Assembly (NCBI GenBank): GCA_022072085.1
Contig: JAJVII010000003.1
Location: 30,540-94,539 of the forward strand
Source: Phycisphaerae bacterium
GTDB lineage: Bacteria > Planctomycetota > Phycisphaerae > JAJVII01
Length of the DNA stretch: 64,000 nt
Direction: 5' to 3'
Both the position numbers and the translations under genes were made by a program. Shown one piece after another: positions 9,470-17,560 of this stretch (position 1 is its first letter; every line of letters starts with the position of its first letter). Below the pieces are notes generated by a model. The model ran no database searches. It was not told the DNA's origin and saw only the letters and a program-made list of their open reading frames with translations.

Positions 9470-9580
9470 GCCAAACCCGGTTCGTTAGCGTCACTTCACT
9501 CTGTCGGGTGCTCGCCGCCAGATGAGTCTTGCGCAGGTCGATTATTCACCTAATATTACCACAGGAATCGAAGACTGCAA

Positions 9581-9609
9581 AATATAGCACAGCGGGGTAG
9601 AAACGTCAA
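9581..9609 (-). promoter_or_regulatory. Promoter of the dnaG-rpoD operon
   Basis: On the minus strand TTGACG (9609-9604) and TATATT (9586-9581) have an optimal 17-base spacing. The start point near 9574 gives a leader of about 105 bases before the GTG of dnaG. The leader contains a weak CGATT/AATCG inverted repeat. One of the best sigma-70 promoters in the window. Confidence 0.75.
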
Positions 9610-9653
9610 ATTTCGCAGGCTGGACGCGGCTGGAAAAACAGTCGTAAGGTCGC

Positions 9654-10517
9654 CTACTGAAGGTCGGGGGCGTCCGCGGGCGCGACCGCCCGTCCGTTTC
9701 GGCAAACCACCGGAAAATGCGGGCCGGCGTCGGCCATCGGGGCCCCGTCGGGCAGGTGGACGAACTGCTTCATCAGGTGCTCGCCGGCGGCGTTGAACCG
9801 GGCGTCGCCGGTCATGTAGTGCAGGGCGATGGCCCGCCGGGGGCGCGGGGACGTGTTCCGATAGGAGCCGTGCCAAGTCAGCGAATGGTGGAACGAGACC
9901 TCGCCCGCCCGCACCGGCCAGGGGATGGCCTTCACGGCCTGCGTTGGGGCTTCGGGCGGCGGAATGAAATCCCGGCCGACGTCAAAGAAGGCCTCGGCCT
10001 TGAACCGGTGCAGGTATTCGATCCGGTCGCCCCACAAGTGCGAGCCGGGGACCATCCACATGCAGCCGTTGTCGGTGTCCGCGTCGTCAAGGGCGATCCA
10101 GGCCGACACAGGCGTCATCGGCTTGATGACCGGCCAGTAGGGGGCGTCCTGGTGCCAGTTGTTCACGCCGCCGGTCCGCGGGGGCTTGAACTGGATCTGG
10201 TCGTGCCAGATTTGCAGGTCCGAGCAGCCGGTGAGTTGGCTGATGGCTTCGATGACCTGCGGGTGATGCAGCAGTTTGCGGAAAGGCTCGGAGGCCTCCC
10301 AGATGTTCACGATCTGCCAGACCGGCGAGGAAGGGCCTTTACCCATGTCAAGGAAGCGAACCGGGCGAGGCTGGCCCGGCACGAAGCCGTCGGGTCCGGT
10401 GTCCAGTACCCGCTGCAGCTCCCCGCGGAGTTCCTCCAGCCGGGCCCAGTCGAGCACGCGGCCGGCCACCAGACATCCGTCGCGCTGAAACTGCTCTACC
10501 TGTCGGCTGGTCAGCAT
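9654..10517 (-). CDS. Phytanoyl-CoA dioxygenase (PhyH)-family Fe(II)/2-oxoglutarate enzyme
   Basis: The 287-residue protein carries the iron facial triad of the family: H122 and D124 in NNWHQDAPYW and the distal H216 in SLTWHGSYR. An arginine suited to bind 2-oxoglutarate follows in SPRPRRAIALHY. The bulk of the family hydroxylates varied small molecules, and planctomycetes carry many copies, so the substrate cannot be named. GGGAGG lies 5 bases before the ATG. A TATTAT -10-like box at 10554-10559 lacks a convincing -35. It stands alone between dnaG and the methyltransferase-like gene. Confidence 0.88.
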   Translation of the reverse strand: MLTSRQVEQFQRDGCLVAGRVLDWARLEELRGELQRVLDTGPDGFVPGQPRPVRFLDMGKGPSSPVWQIVNIWEASEPFRKLLHHPQVIEAISQLTGCSDLQIWHDQIQFKPPRTGGVNNWHQDAPYWPVIKPMTPVSAWIALDDADTDNGCMWMVPGSHLWGDRIEYLHRFKAEAFFDVGRDFIPPPEAPTQAVKAIPWPVRAGEVSFHHSLTWHGSYRNTSPRPRRAIALHYMTGDARFNAAGEHLMKQFVHLPDGAPMADAGPHFPVVCRNGRAVAPADAPDLQ

Positions 10518-10630
10518 CGCGGCCTCCCATGCAGAGGGTTGCTGTCGCGGAGGATAATAGGCCGTGTGGACGGGCCGGGTCCAGCGACTGGCCGCGATTC
10601 ATTTCGCTGGCCATGTTGCCCGATTCGGCG

Positions 10631-11230
10631 TCAGGGGAACTCCAGCAGCATCGGCAGCAGGTGGTGGGCGTAGAGCAGTTCGACGAGGTCGGCCAGCGGC
10701 GGGATGAGCAGCACGACGAACGTGTCGATGGCGGCCCGGCGGATGGCCGACGTCGAGACGCAGAGCGTTTCGGGACGCTCGTAGGATCGGAAGGAGAAGG
10801 AGAACCGCGGCACACGCCGCCGGTAGACGTCGTAGGGGATGCCGAAGAGCGACTCCAGCCGCTTTTCTTCCTCGATCGCGACGACCACGTGCAGGGGCAC
10901 GATGACCAGCAGGGCGATCATCAACATGATCAGATTGTCGAAGGCGAACGCCGCGCCGATCGCGATAGCGAAGGTTCCGATGTAGAGCGGATTGCGGGTA
11001 AGCGAATAGGGCCCTTCGGTGACCAACTCGCGGCTCTTCAGTTGGCCGATGAAGAAGATCGCCCACATCCGCAGGAACAGGCCCGCGAGCATCAGGCCAT
11101 AGCCGGCCCACTCGAAGACCGTGTCCATCGCCGATCCGCGCGGCCAGGGCGGTCGGCTGATGAACGGCGCGATAACATACGGCACGAACACCAGCCGCAG
11201 CAGGCGCACACGCAACTTTCGAATGCTCAT
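10631..11230 (-). CDS. Isoprenylcysteine carboxyl methyltransferase-like membrane protein
   Basis: The 199-residue protein has about four hydrophobic segments. It carries the conserved ICMT/phospholipid-methyltransferase C-terminal signature: GPYSLTRNPLYIGTFAIAIG followed by EEEKRLESLFG.PYDVYRRRVPRF. Enzymes of this fold methylate lipids, isoprenylcysteine or small thiols with S-adenosylmethionine; the substrate here cannot be told. GGAGGATCGT directly precedes the ATG. The gene is separated by 170 bases from the sulfur operon, which ends in a hairpin, so it is probably transcribed independently. Confidence 0.8.
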   Translation of the reverse strand: MSIRKLRVRLLRLVFVPYVIAPFISRPPWPRGSAMDTVFEWAGYGLMLAGLFLRMWAIFFIGQLKSRELVTEGPYSLTRNPLYIGTFAIAIGAAFAFDNLIMLMIALLVIVPLHVVVAIEEEKRLESLFGIPYDVYRRRVPRFSFSFRSYERPETLCVSTSAIRRAAIDTFVVLLIPPLADLVELLYAHHLLPMLLEFP

Positions 11231-11323
11231 ACGATCCTCCGTGCCCGGGTGAATCTAGCCGGACGCGACTGAAGAGACGATGAAGGGGCATGCCGCAACG
11301 GCTGGGATCCGCAGAAAAGGGGT

Positions 11324-11358
11324 GGAGCCGGAACATCCCAGCGCGGGGTTCCGGCTCC
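11324..11358 (-). terminator. Probable intrinsic terminator of the arsR/sulfur operon
   Basis: An 11-bp perfect inverted repeat (GGAGCCGGAAC, arms 11324-11334 and 11348-11358) lies 42 bases after the stop of the fusion gene. On the minus strand it is followed by ACCCCTTTTC, a short T-run. A second small hairpin (CCTGCC/GGCAGG) lies just before it. Confidence 0.55.
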
Positions 11359-11400
11359 GGGCCTGCCCGGGGTAAGGCAGGCATTGGGGATCGTCTGATA

Positions 11401-13953
11401 TCAGATGAACAGGCTGACGCGCCCGGCGGCGGCGGTGTCCATGAAACTGGCCACCCCGCCGAACTCGACGCCCTCCAGCAGGTCCGCGTCTCGAAGCCCC
11501 AGCATGTCCATCGACATGCGGCAGGCGACCAGTCGGACGCCCGCCGACCGCGCCGACGCCAGCAGTTCATCCAGGTTCATCACGTTCTTGCCCTTCATGC
11601 GGCGGTTCATCAGCCAGCGTCCGGCCCCGGCGAAGTGCCACTGGCTCAGCTTCATCTTCCGCCCGCCGGCTGGCAGCATCCACGCGAACATTCGGTCCAG
11701 CAGCGACCGCTTCTGCCCGCGGGCGACGCGCGGGCGGCGGAGCAGGCTCAGGCCCCAGAAGGTGAAAAAAAGCGTCGAGGGCATGCCGTTGGCGGCTGCC
11801 CCGTTGGCCAGCACCAGCGCCGCCAGGGCCTTGTCCATCGAGCCGGAAAAGACCACCGCGGTGAAACCGGCCGGCCCGTCGTTCGGCGACTGGCTCCGGG
11901 CGTCGGCCGGTTGAACGTGCGGCGGCGACTTCTCGACCAGGGCGACGATGTGGCCGTTGTCGCGATGGCAATCCACCAGGCGGTTGCCGGTCCGATGGGC
12001 CCAGGCCGCCACGTCGGCGCCAAACGCCGGATCACCTGCGACGATACGGATGCGGTCGCCGACGGCTGCGACTCGCACCGCGTCAGACAACTTCAGCAGC
12101 GGGCCGGGGCACTGGAGCTGCCGGGCGTCCACCTCCGCGACGGGGGCTGAGCCGCTTGTGTCCTTGCCGTCGCGGCCGGATGCGGCGGTCGGTTTGTCGC
12201 TCTTCGTCTCGACCGACGGCAGGCCGCCCGCGCCGCCCGGCCCGCCGGCTGGGGGCTTGGGCGAAAGGGGACGGGCGTCAGCCGGCGCGTGCGTCGCCCG
12301 ATAGGTCGTGTACCCGCCGCTCAGGTTGGACGCCCGGAAGCCGCGCTGCTTGAGGATCCGCTCGGCCAGGTAGGCCCGCATGCCCACGCCGCAGTACACG
12401 TGGATCGCCCGGTCCTTGGGCAGCTCAGCCAGTCGGCTGCGCAGCTCGTCCACCGGGATGTTCACCGCGCCGGGGACCATGCCCGCGTCGCACTCGACGC
12501 AGGTTCGCACGTCCAGCATGAACTCGTCGCCGGCGTCGTCGAAGTGCGACACATCACTGACCCCGCGAAGCGCGTTGCAGGCGATCGCCCCGGCGATGTT
12601 CACCGGATCCTTCGCGGCGCCGAACTGCGGCGCGTAGGCCAGTTCCATCTCACGCAGGTCGTGAACCGTCAGCCCGTGCCGCACGGCGACCGCCAGCACG
12701 TCGATCCGTTTGTCCACGCCCGCCGGCCCGTAGGCCTGGGCCCCGAGCACGCGGCCGCTCTGTGGGTCGAACAGCAGCTTGATGTGCAACTGCTGGGCGC
12801 CGGGATAGTAGCCGGCGTGGTCAGCGGCATGGACGTAGACCTTCTCGCAGGCCAGGCCGGCCTGGCGGAGTTGACGCTCGTTGGCGCCGGTCGTTGCGAC
12901 CTGGAGGTCGAACACGCCGACGATGCCCGTGCCCTGCGTCGTGCGATAGCTGTCGTCCGGCTCACCGAAGATGTGGTTGGCCGCCGCCCGGGCCTGCTTG
13001 TGGGCTGGGCCGGCCAGCGGAATCAGCACCGGCTGACCGGTGACCGTGTGGGTCGTCTCGACGGCGTCGCCGACGGCGTAGATCAGCGGATCGCTGGTCT
13101 GCATGTGCTCGTTGACGCGGATGCCGCCGGTGACGCCGATGTCCAGGCCGGCCTTGCGGGCCAGCGTCGTTTCCGGCCGAACGCCGATCGCCAGCACCGC
13201 GAAGTCGGCGTCGATCGACGTGCCGCTCTCCAGGTTCACGCGGAGCCGGTCGCCTGTGCTGGCAAAGCCGGCGACGCCGTCGCCCAGGACCAACTCGACG
13301 CCATGCGAGACGACGTGGGCCCCGACGGCGGCCGCCATCTCCTTGTCCATCGGTGCGAAGACCTGGTCGAGCTTCTCGACCAGCGTGACCGACAGGCCGC
13401 GGCGGCGGAGGTTCTCGGCCATCTCCAGGCCGATGAACCCGGCGCCGATGACCACGGCCCGGGACCCGTCACGGGCGGCGGCCTCGAGGCGGTCCATGTC
13501 CGCGACGTTCCGCAGCGTCATCACCCGCGGGTCGTCGATGCCCGCCAGGGTCGGGCGAATCGGGTCGGCCCCGGGCGAAAGGACCAGCCGGTCGTAGCTC
13601 ACCTCGCCGGTCTGGCCCGTGGCGTGGTTGAGGACGGTCACCTTGCGGCCCGGGCGGTCGATGGCGGTGACCTCGCTGCGGTTGCGGACCTCGATGTTGT
13701 ATCGCTCGCGGAAGGAGGCTGCCGCTCGACCGACGAGCTTGTCGCGCTCGCGGATCACGCCGCCGACGTGATAGGGAAGGCCGCAGTTGGCGAAGCTGAC
13801 GTGCTCGCCGCGTTCGAGCATGAGGATGTCGGCGTCCTCGTTCAATCGCCGGCACCGGGTTGCGCAGGTAGCGCCGCCGGCGACGCCGCCGACAATGACG
13901 ATCCTCAGTTTCGACTTCGATCCCTGGGTCGTGGTTTCCGCTGATGAAGGCAT
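11401..13953 (-). CDS. Four-domain sulfur enzyme: CoA-disulfide reductase, rhodanese, TusA and DsrE domains
   Basis: An 850-residue fusion. Residues 15-460 form an FAD/NAD(P)H disulfide reductase of the CoA-disulfide reductase type, with FAD site VIVGGVAGGATCATR, redox cysteine C57 in SFANCGLPYH and second dinucleotide site VVIGAGFIGLEMAEN. Residues about 470-560 are a rhodanese domain with catalytic C521 (YCGVGMRAY). Residues about 605-680 are TusA-like with C615 in QCPGPLL. Residues about 700-850 are DsrE/DsrF-like with C811 (LVACRMSMDMLG). Every expected catalytic cysteine is present. The domain order suggests that persulfide sulfur is reduced or passed along within one polypeptide in the cytoplasm. 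It follows the arsR gene by 48 bases and should be controlled by it. Confidence 0.93.
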   Translation of the reverse strand: MPSSAETTTQGSKSKLRIVIVGGVAGGATCATRCRRLNEDADILMLERGEHVSFANCGLPYHVGGVIRERDKLVGRAAASFRERYNIEVRNRSEVTAIDRPGRKVTVLNHATGQTGEVSYDRLVLSPGADPIRPTLAGIDDPRVMTLRNVADMDRLEAAARDGSRAVVIGAGFIGLEMAENLRRRGLSVTLVEKLDQVFAPMDKEMAAAVGAHVVSHGVELVLGDGVAGFASTGDRLRVNLESGTSIDADFAVLAIGVRPETTLARKAGLDIGVTGGIRVNEHMQTSDPLIYAVGDAVETTHTVTGQPVLIPLAGPAHKQARAAANHIFGEPDDSYRTTQGTGIVGVFDLQVATTGANERQLRQAGLACEKVYVHAADHAGYYPGAQQLHIKLLFDPQSGRVLGAQAYGPAGVDKRIDVLAVAVRHGLTVHDLREMELAYAPQFGAAKDPVNIAGAIACNALRGVSDVSHFDDAGDEFMLDVRTCVECDAGMVPGAVNIPVDELRSRLAELPKDRAIHVYCGVGMRAYLAERILKQRGFRASNLSGGYTTYRATHAPADARPLSPKPPAGGPGGAGGLPSVETKSDKPTAASGRDGKDTSGSAPVAEVDARQLQCPGPLLKLSDAVRVAAVGDRIRIVAGDPAFGADVAAWAHRTGNRLVDCHRDNGHIVALVEKSPPHVQPADARSQSPNDGPAGFTAVVFSGSMDKALAALVLANGAAANGMPSTLFFTFWGLSLLRRPRVARGQKRSLLDRMFAWMLPAGGRKMKLSQWHFAGAGRWLMNRRMKGKNVMNLDELLASARSAGVRLVACRMSMDMLGLRDADLLEGVEFGGVASFMDTAAAGRVSLFI

Positions 13954-14001
13954 CTTTCTGGTCCTTGTTGCATGGCGGCTGATGAATCCGGCGCCGATGA
14001 C

Positions 14002-14325
14002 TCAGGCGTATCGCGTCCGGCTGAAGCAGTCCTTGTGACTGCGGATGCAGGTCAGCACCTGGAGGACGGCCGGGTTGACGACGGAATAGAAGACCTGCAC
14101 TCCGTCCCGCCGGGCCGCCAGCACGCCGCGGTCGCGCAGCAGGGCAAGCTGACCGCTGGTCGCCGACTGGCGGGCGCCGAGGTAGGCCTGGATGTCCCCG
14201 ACGCAGCGTTCCCGCCGGTCCTCCAGAAGTTCCAGAATCTTCAGCCGAAGCGGGTGGGCCACGGCCCGAAGCACCTCGGCGGCGGCGTGGAGCATGTCAT
14301 CGCTCATGGGTTCTGCCTGGGCCAT
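14002..14325 (-). CDS. ArsR/SmtB-family transcriptional repressor
   Basis: Starting at ATG 14325, preceded by AAGGAGG, the protein has 107 residues. It shows a winged helix-turn-helix of the ArsR type: LRAVAHPLRLKILELL, then the recognition helix ARQSATSGQLALLRDRG and the wing RRDGVQVFYSV. The cysteines are C41, C93 and C100. The CxC metal site of classical ArsR is absent. The distant cysteine pair C41/C93 is reminiscent of persulfide-sensing SqrR/BigR-type members, but the positions are not identical, so the signal is inferred. It is the first gene of the operon with the four-domain sulfur enzyme and should repress its own promoter. Confidence 0.9.
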   Translation of the reverse strand: MAQAEPMSDDMLHAAAEVLRAVAHPLRLKILELLEDRRERCVGDIQAYLGARQSATSGQLALLRDRGVLAARRDGVQVFYSVVNPAVLQVLTCIRSHKDCFSRTRYA

Positions 14326-14353
14326 CCTGCGGTCCTCCTTATTGAAACATGGC

Positions 14354-14388
14354 AATACATATATATACCAGTATTTGGATGTTGTCAA
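14354..14388 (-). promoter_or_regulatory. arsR operon promoter with overlapping operator
   Basis: On the minus strand a perfect TTGACA (14388-14383) and TATATA (14365-14360) are 17 bases apart. An inverted repeat AATAC-N12-GTATT (14354-14358 and 14371-14375) covers the -10 box and part of the spacer, exactly where an autorepressor would block polymerase. The expected leader is about 28 bases and includes the strong AAGGAGG ribosome site. Confidence 0.75.
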
Positions 14389-14463
14389 ATGCGGCGCGGG
14401 CCTTTCCGCGGGGCGACTCAAGCTTCTTCATTCAAGCTCTGCTGTTTGCAGCGAGGGGGATTT

Positions 14464-14482
14464 CCGTCGCAAGCGATGGGGC
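14464..14482. repeat. Palindromic repeat CCGTCGC-AA-GCGATGG, copy 2
   Basis: Reads CCGTCGCAAGCGATGGGGC and continues as TTG, with one pair changed from the perfect palindrome of copy 1 (G-T wobble in RNA). It lies between the divergent arsR and moaA genes, about 120 bases upstream of the moaA promoter. Confidence 0.6.
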
Positions 14483-14567
14483 TTGTCCGAAGTCCGACCG
14501 ACGCGATCAGCTTCTCTCCCGAGCCCGGAATCGAGGATCTCGGGGCTCTTCCCGCCAGCGTCCCGCG

Positions 14568-14597
14568 TTGCGGATCGCCAGGCGGTGGGCATAGAAT
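14568..14597 (+). promoter_or_regulatory. moaA promoter, probably leaderless
   Basis: TTGCGG (14568-14573) and TAGAAT (14592-14597) are separated by 18 bases. Only 6 bases follow before the ATG at 14604 and no Shine-Dalgarno sequence is present. The transcript would begin at or next to the start codon. Confidence 0.6.
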
Positions 14598-14603
14598 GGC
14601 CTC

Positions 14604-15626
14604 ATGAGCCTGCTTCCCATCCTGCTCCCGCCTCCGGTGCCATCGCCGACGGGCCGCCCAGGCGGGCCGCGGTCGGTCGCCGCAGTCGAGGTCCTGCGCA
14701 TCTCCGTCACCGACCGCTGCAACTTCCGCTGCGTCTACTGCATGCCCCAGGGCGGCGTGCCCTGGGCGCCGCGCGAGGAACTGCTGACGTTCGAGGAGAT
14801 TGTCGAGGTCGTGCGGGCGGCGTCGGGTCTGGGCATCGGGCGGTTCAAGATCACCGGCGGCGAACCGCTGGTCCGCCGGGAACTGGACCGGCTTGTCGGC
14901 TGGATCCGAAGCGAACCGGGCGTCGAGGAAATTTCGCTGACCACCAACGGCCTGCTGCTGGCGGGCCAGGCCCGTCGGCTCGCGGACGCGGGTGTCGGCC
15001 GCGTCACGGTCAGTCTGGATACGCTGGACGAGGCGAAGTTCGCCCAGGTGACCCGGGCCGCCGGCACGCTGCGGCAGGTGCTTGCGGGCATCGACGCAGC
15101 CCGGGCCGCCGGCATGGAGCCGATCAAGGTCAACTGCGTCGCGATGCGCGGCGTGAACGACGACGAGATCGTCCGCTTTGTCCGTTGGAGCGGGCAGGCG
15201 GGCGTTGCGGTGCGGTTCATCGAATTCATGCCGCTGGCTGACCACAGCCTGCTGGCCGACGGCAGCCTGCTCACCGAGGCCGAAATGCGGGCGATGATCG
15301 AGCCGGAACTGGGGCCGCTGACGCCCGAGCGGGACGAAGCCGGCGTCGGACCGGCCAAGATGTTCCAACTGAACGGCGGGGGGCGCATCGGTTTCATCAG
15401 CGCGATGAGCCTGCCGTTCTGCGATCGCTGCAACAGGCTGCGGCTGACCAGCACGGGAATGCTGCGGAGTTGCCTCTTCGACGGCGGCGAGGTGGACGTG
15501 CGGGCCCTGCTGCGGAGCGGGGCGGGGCAGAGCGAGTTGGCCCGGGCGTTCGTCGACTGCGTGCGGCTGAAGCCCGAGGTCCATTCGGCCCGCGGCGGCG
15601 AGCAGATGAGCCGGATCGGCGGGTGA
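14604..15626 (+). CDS. moaA: GTP 3',8-cyclase, molybdenum cofactor synthesis
   Basis: The 340-residue radical SAM enzyme converts GTP to 3',8-cyclo-7,8-dihydro-GTP, the first step of molybdopterin synthesis. The SAM cluster ligands are C39, C43 and C46 in CNFRCVYC. The second 4Fe-4S cluster ligands are C273, C276 and C290 in FCDRCNRLRL...LRSC. KITGGEPLVRREL binds SAM, and the C-terminal GG tail needed for activity is present (SRIGG). MoaC follows after a 179-base gap that contains a hairpin repeat. Confidence 0.96.
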   Translation: MSLLPILLPPPVPSPTGRPGGPRSVAAVEVLRISVTDRCNFRCVYCMPQGGVPWAPREELLTFEEIVEVVRAASGLGIGRFKITGGEPLVRRELDRLVGWIRSEPGVEEISLTTNGLLLAGQARRLADAGVGRVTVSLDTLDEAKFAQVTRAAGTLRQVLAGIDAARAAGMEPIKVNCVAMRGVNDDEIVRFVRWSGQAGVAVRFIEFMPLADHSLLADGSLLTEAEMRAMIEPELGPLTPERDEAGVGPAKMFQLNGGGRIGFISAMSLPFCDRCNRLRLTSTGMLRSCLFDGGEVDVRALLRSGAGQSELARAFVDCVRLKPEVHSARGGEQMSRIGG

Positions 15627-15638
15627 AGGGGCAATGAC

Positions 15639-15717
15639 GAATGTCAAATGGCGAATGTCGAATCAATGACCAAGCCCGAATGACGCAGGGCCTGTCTTCA
15701 TTCGCCATCCGACATTC
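15639..15717. repeat. GAATGTC heptamer array with inverted copy (moaA-moaC gap)
   Basis: A left array with units GAATGTC, AAATGGC, GAATGTC is followed by an inverted array. Arms 15639-15657 and 15699-15717 pair at 17 of 19 positions. The same 7-bp units and hairpin architecture occur between nuoD and nuoH (44114-44266). The element starts 12 bases after the moaA stop and would form a large RNA hairpin in a moaA-moaC transcript. Confidence 0.8.
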
Positions 15718-15805
15718 CGCAAATAACATTTGCAGGAATCTGCAAAGACGCTAACTTGAGCCGCGAGCCTGCGGCAAATGTCCCGGCTGGGACAGGGGTC
15801 GCCCG

Positions 15806-16309
15806 ATGAGCGACGGGGTCGGCAAACGGAATGAGCAGAAGCTGACGCACGTGGACGCGACCGGCCGCGCCGCGATGGTGGACGTTTCCGCCAAGCCGCC
15901 GATGGTGCGAACCGCGACGGCGGGCGGCATGGTCCGCTGTGCCGCGGCGACGACGGACCTGCTGGCGGCCGGCAACGTTCCCAAGGGCGACGTGTTGGCG
16001 GTGGCGCGGATCGCGGGCATCCAGGCGGCCAAGCGGACGGCGGACCTGATTCCGCTCTGCCACCAGCTGGGGCTGGACCACGTGGCCGTCGAGTTCGACG
16101 TGCAGCCCGAGGCGATCGCGATCACCGCGACGGTTCGCACGCGGGCGGCGACGGGCGTCGAAATGGAAGCCCTGACGGCAGTGGCGGTCGCCGCGTTGAC
16201 GGTCTACGATATGTGCAAGGCGGTTGACCGGACGATGCGGATCGACGGGATTCGCGTGCTGGAAAAACGCAAAGAGGCGGCTCCCACGGATCACCGAGAC
16301 GGCGTATGA
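15806..16309 (+). CDS. moaC: Cyclic pyranopterin monophosphate synthase
   Basis: The 167-residue protein acts on the MoaA product to form cyclic pyranopterin monophosphate. It carries the family signatures [18 protein letters not shown] at the N-terminus, [23 protein letters not shown] with the active-site lysine and histidine, and [22 protein letters not shown] near the C-terminus. AGGGG precedes the ATG. The 3' end overlaps the polyprenyl synthase start by 4 bases (ATGA). Other moa/mog/moe genes are not in this window. Confidence 0.96.
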   Translation: MSDGVGKRNEQKLTHVDATGRAAMVDVSAKPPMVRTATAGGMVRCAAATTDLLAAGNVPKGDVLAVARIAGIQAAKRTADLIPLCHQLGLDHVAVEFDVQPEAIAITATVRTRAATGVEMEALTAVAVAALTVYDMCKAVDRTMRIDGIRVLEKRKEAAPTDHRDGV

Positions 16310-17298
16310 GCACGATTTCCTCCACGACGACCACGCTGGAACAGGCCTATCGCCGCATCCGACCCGACCTGGAAAAGGTTGAGCGGATCATCCGCGATGA
16401 GTTGACCAGCGATCGGCCGGAGGTTGCCGAACTCTGCCGCCACCTTTCGCGCTTTCACGGCAAGATGCTCCGCCCGGCGCTGCTGCTGCTGACGGCGCGT
16501 GCCACCGGTGGGGTGAAGGACATCCACCTCGGCCTGTCGGCAGTGCTCGAGATGTTCCACCTCGCGACGCTGATCCACGACGACATCCTGGACGAGGCCG
16601 GCACCCGCCGCCAGGTCGACACCATCAATAGCCGCTGGGGCAACGAGTCGGCCGTCATGCTGGGCGACTGGCTGATCAGCCACGCTTATCACCTCGCGAC
16701 GCGGCAGGGCAGCCCGTGGGCGAGCCTGGAGATCAGCCAGACCAGCCATCGCGTCTGCGAGGGCGAGCTGATGCAGTTGGCCCGCCGGGGCCGGCTCGAT
16801 CTGTCGGTCGAGGACTACCTCAGGCTGATCGAGCTGAAGACCGCGACGCTGACGGGGCTGGCGGCCCGGCTGGGGGCCCACTTCAACGACGTTGCCGCGC
16901 CCGTCGAGTCCGCCTGCCTGGAGTATGGCACAGCGCTGGGCATGGCCTTCCAGATCACCGACGACGTGCTGGACCTGGTCGGCGACGAGGTCGAGGTCGG
17001 CAAGACGCTCGGCTCGGACCTGGCCAAGGGCAAAGCCACGCTGCCGCTGATCCAGTGCCTGAACAACGGCCACGCCCGCGAGGCGGCCCGGCTGCGCGAC
17101 CTGCTGGCGGACCCGGCCTGCTGCAACACGTCAGCCGTTCGCCGACTGCTCGCCGACGCCGGCTGCATCGCGTCGGCTGAGGCCGTTGCCCGCGACTACG
17201 TGCAAGCCGCGAAGTCCGCTGCCGACGCTTTGCCTGCCGGCGAGGCATGCACGGCGCTGAAACTCGTCGCGGACTTCGTCCTCGTCCGCTCGCGCTGA
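16306..17298 (+). CDS. Polyprenyl diphosphate synthase (trans-type)
   Basis: The 330-residue protein condenses isopentenyl diphosphate onto an allylic primer. The first aspartate-rich motif is [13 protein letters not shown] and the second is [10 protein letters not shown], followed by [17 protein letters not shown]. It also has the N-terminal [11 protein letters not shown] motif. The length and the residues before the first motif fit a medium- to long-chain synthase (octaprenyl or heptaprenyl) that supplies the quinone tail, but chain length cannot be read securely. Translation is coupled to moaC by a 4-base overlap, although no metabolic link is obvious. A quinone role would fit the complex I operon downstream. 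Confidence 0.92.
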   Translation: MSTISSTTTTLEQAYRRIRPDLEKVERIIRDELTSDRPEVAELCRHLSRFHGKMLRPALLLLTARATGGVKDIHLGLSAVLEMFHLATLIHDDILDEAGTRRQVDTINSRWGNESAVMLGDWLISHAYHLATRQGSPWASLEISQTSHRVCEGELMQLARRGRLDLSVEDYLRLIELKTATLTGLAARLGAHFNDVAAPVESACLEYGTALGMAFQITDDVLDLVGDEVEVGKTLGSDLAKGKATLPLIQCLNNGHAREAARLRDLLADPACCNTSAVRRLLADAGCIASAEAVARDYVQAAKSAADALPAGEACTALKLVADFVLVRSR

Positions 17299-17408
17299 AG
17301 TCCCAAACCGTTCTCTGACGACATGGGGCCCTGAAGTGCCCCCCGCCCGGTCGCTTCGGCGATCCAGGTTCTGCCTGCCAATGCAGTTCGGCGCGGTCCT
17401 GTTTGATC

Positions 17409-17437
17409 TTGCAAGCCGGCCGGCGGGTTCGTAGGAT
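17409..17437 (+). promoter_or_regulatory. Promoter of the HEAT-repeat lipoprotein gene
   Basis: TTGCAA (17409-17414) and TAGGAT (17432-17437) are 17 bases apart. The predicted start near 17444 gives a leader of about 117 bases before the ATG at 17561. Confidence 0.55.
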
Positions 17438-17560
17438 GCAGCCGGCACGGAAGCCGTGGAGTTGCAACCGGAGTTGAGTTTCCGTTCCGTTCGCAGCCAT
17501 CAACTGGAATCTCACGTTCTCAGGCGGGAGCCGCCCGCAGTCTGCCCCAAGGAGCCGACG

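Noticed and set aside
14326..14421. A 32-codon N-terminal extension of the ArsR regulator.
   Set aside because: It would include the promoter and operator; the ATG at 14325 has a perfect AAGGAGG site.
14398..14603. A molybdenum cofactor riboswitch upstream of moaA.
   Set aside because: The moaA promoter lies only 6 bases before the start codon, so no leader RNA exists to carry a riboswitch, and no matching conserved core is visible.
15719..15757. A second promoter or operator before moaC (TTGCAG...TAACTT, GCAAAT/ATTTGC inverted repeats).
   Set aside because: Both boxes match the consensus at only three of six positions and the inverted repeats are short; not strong enough to list.
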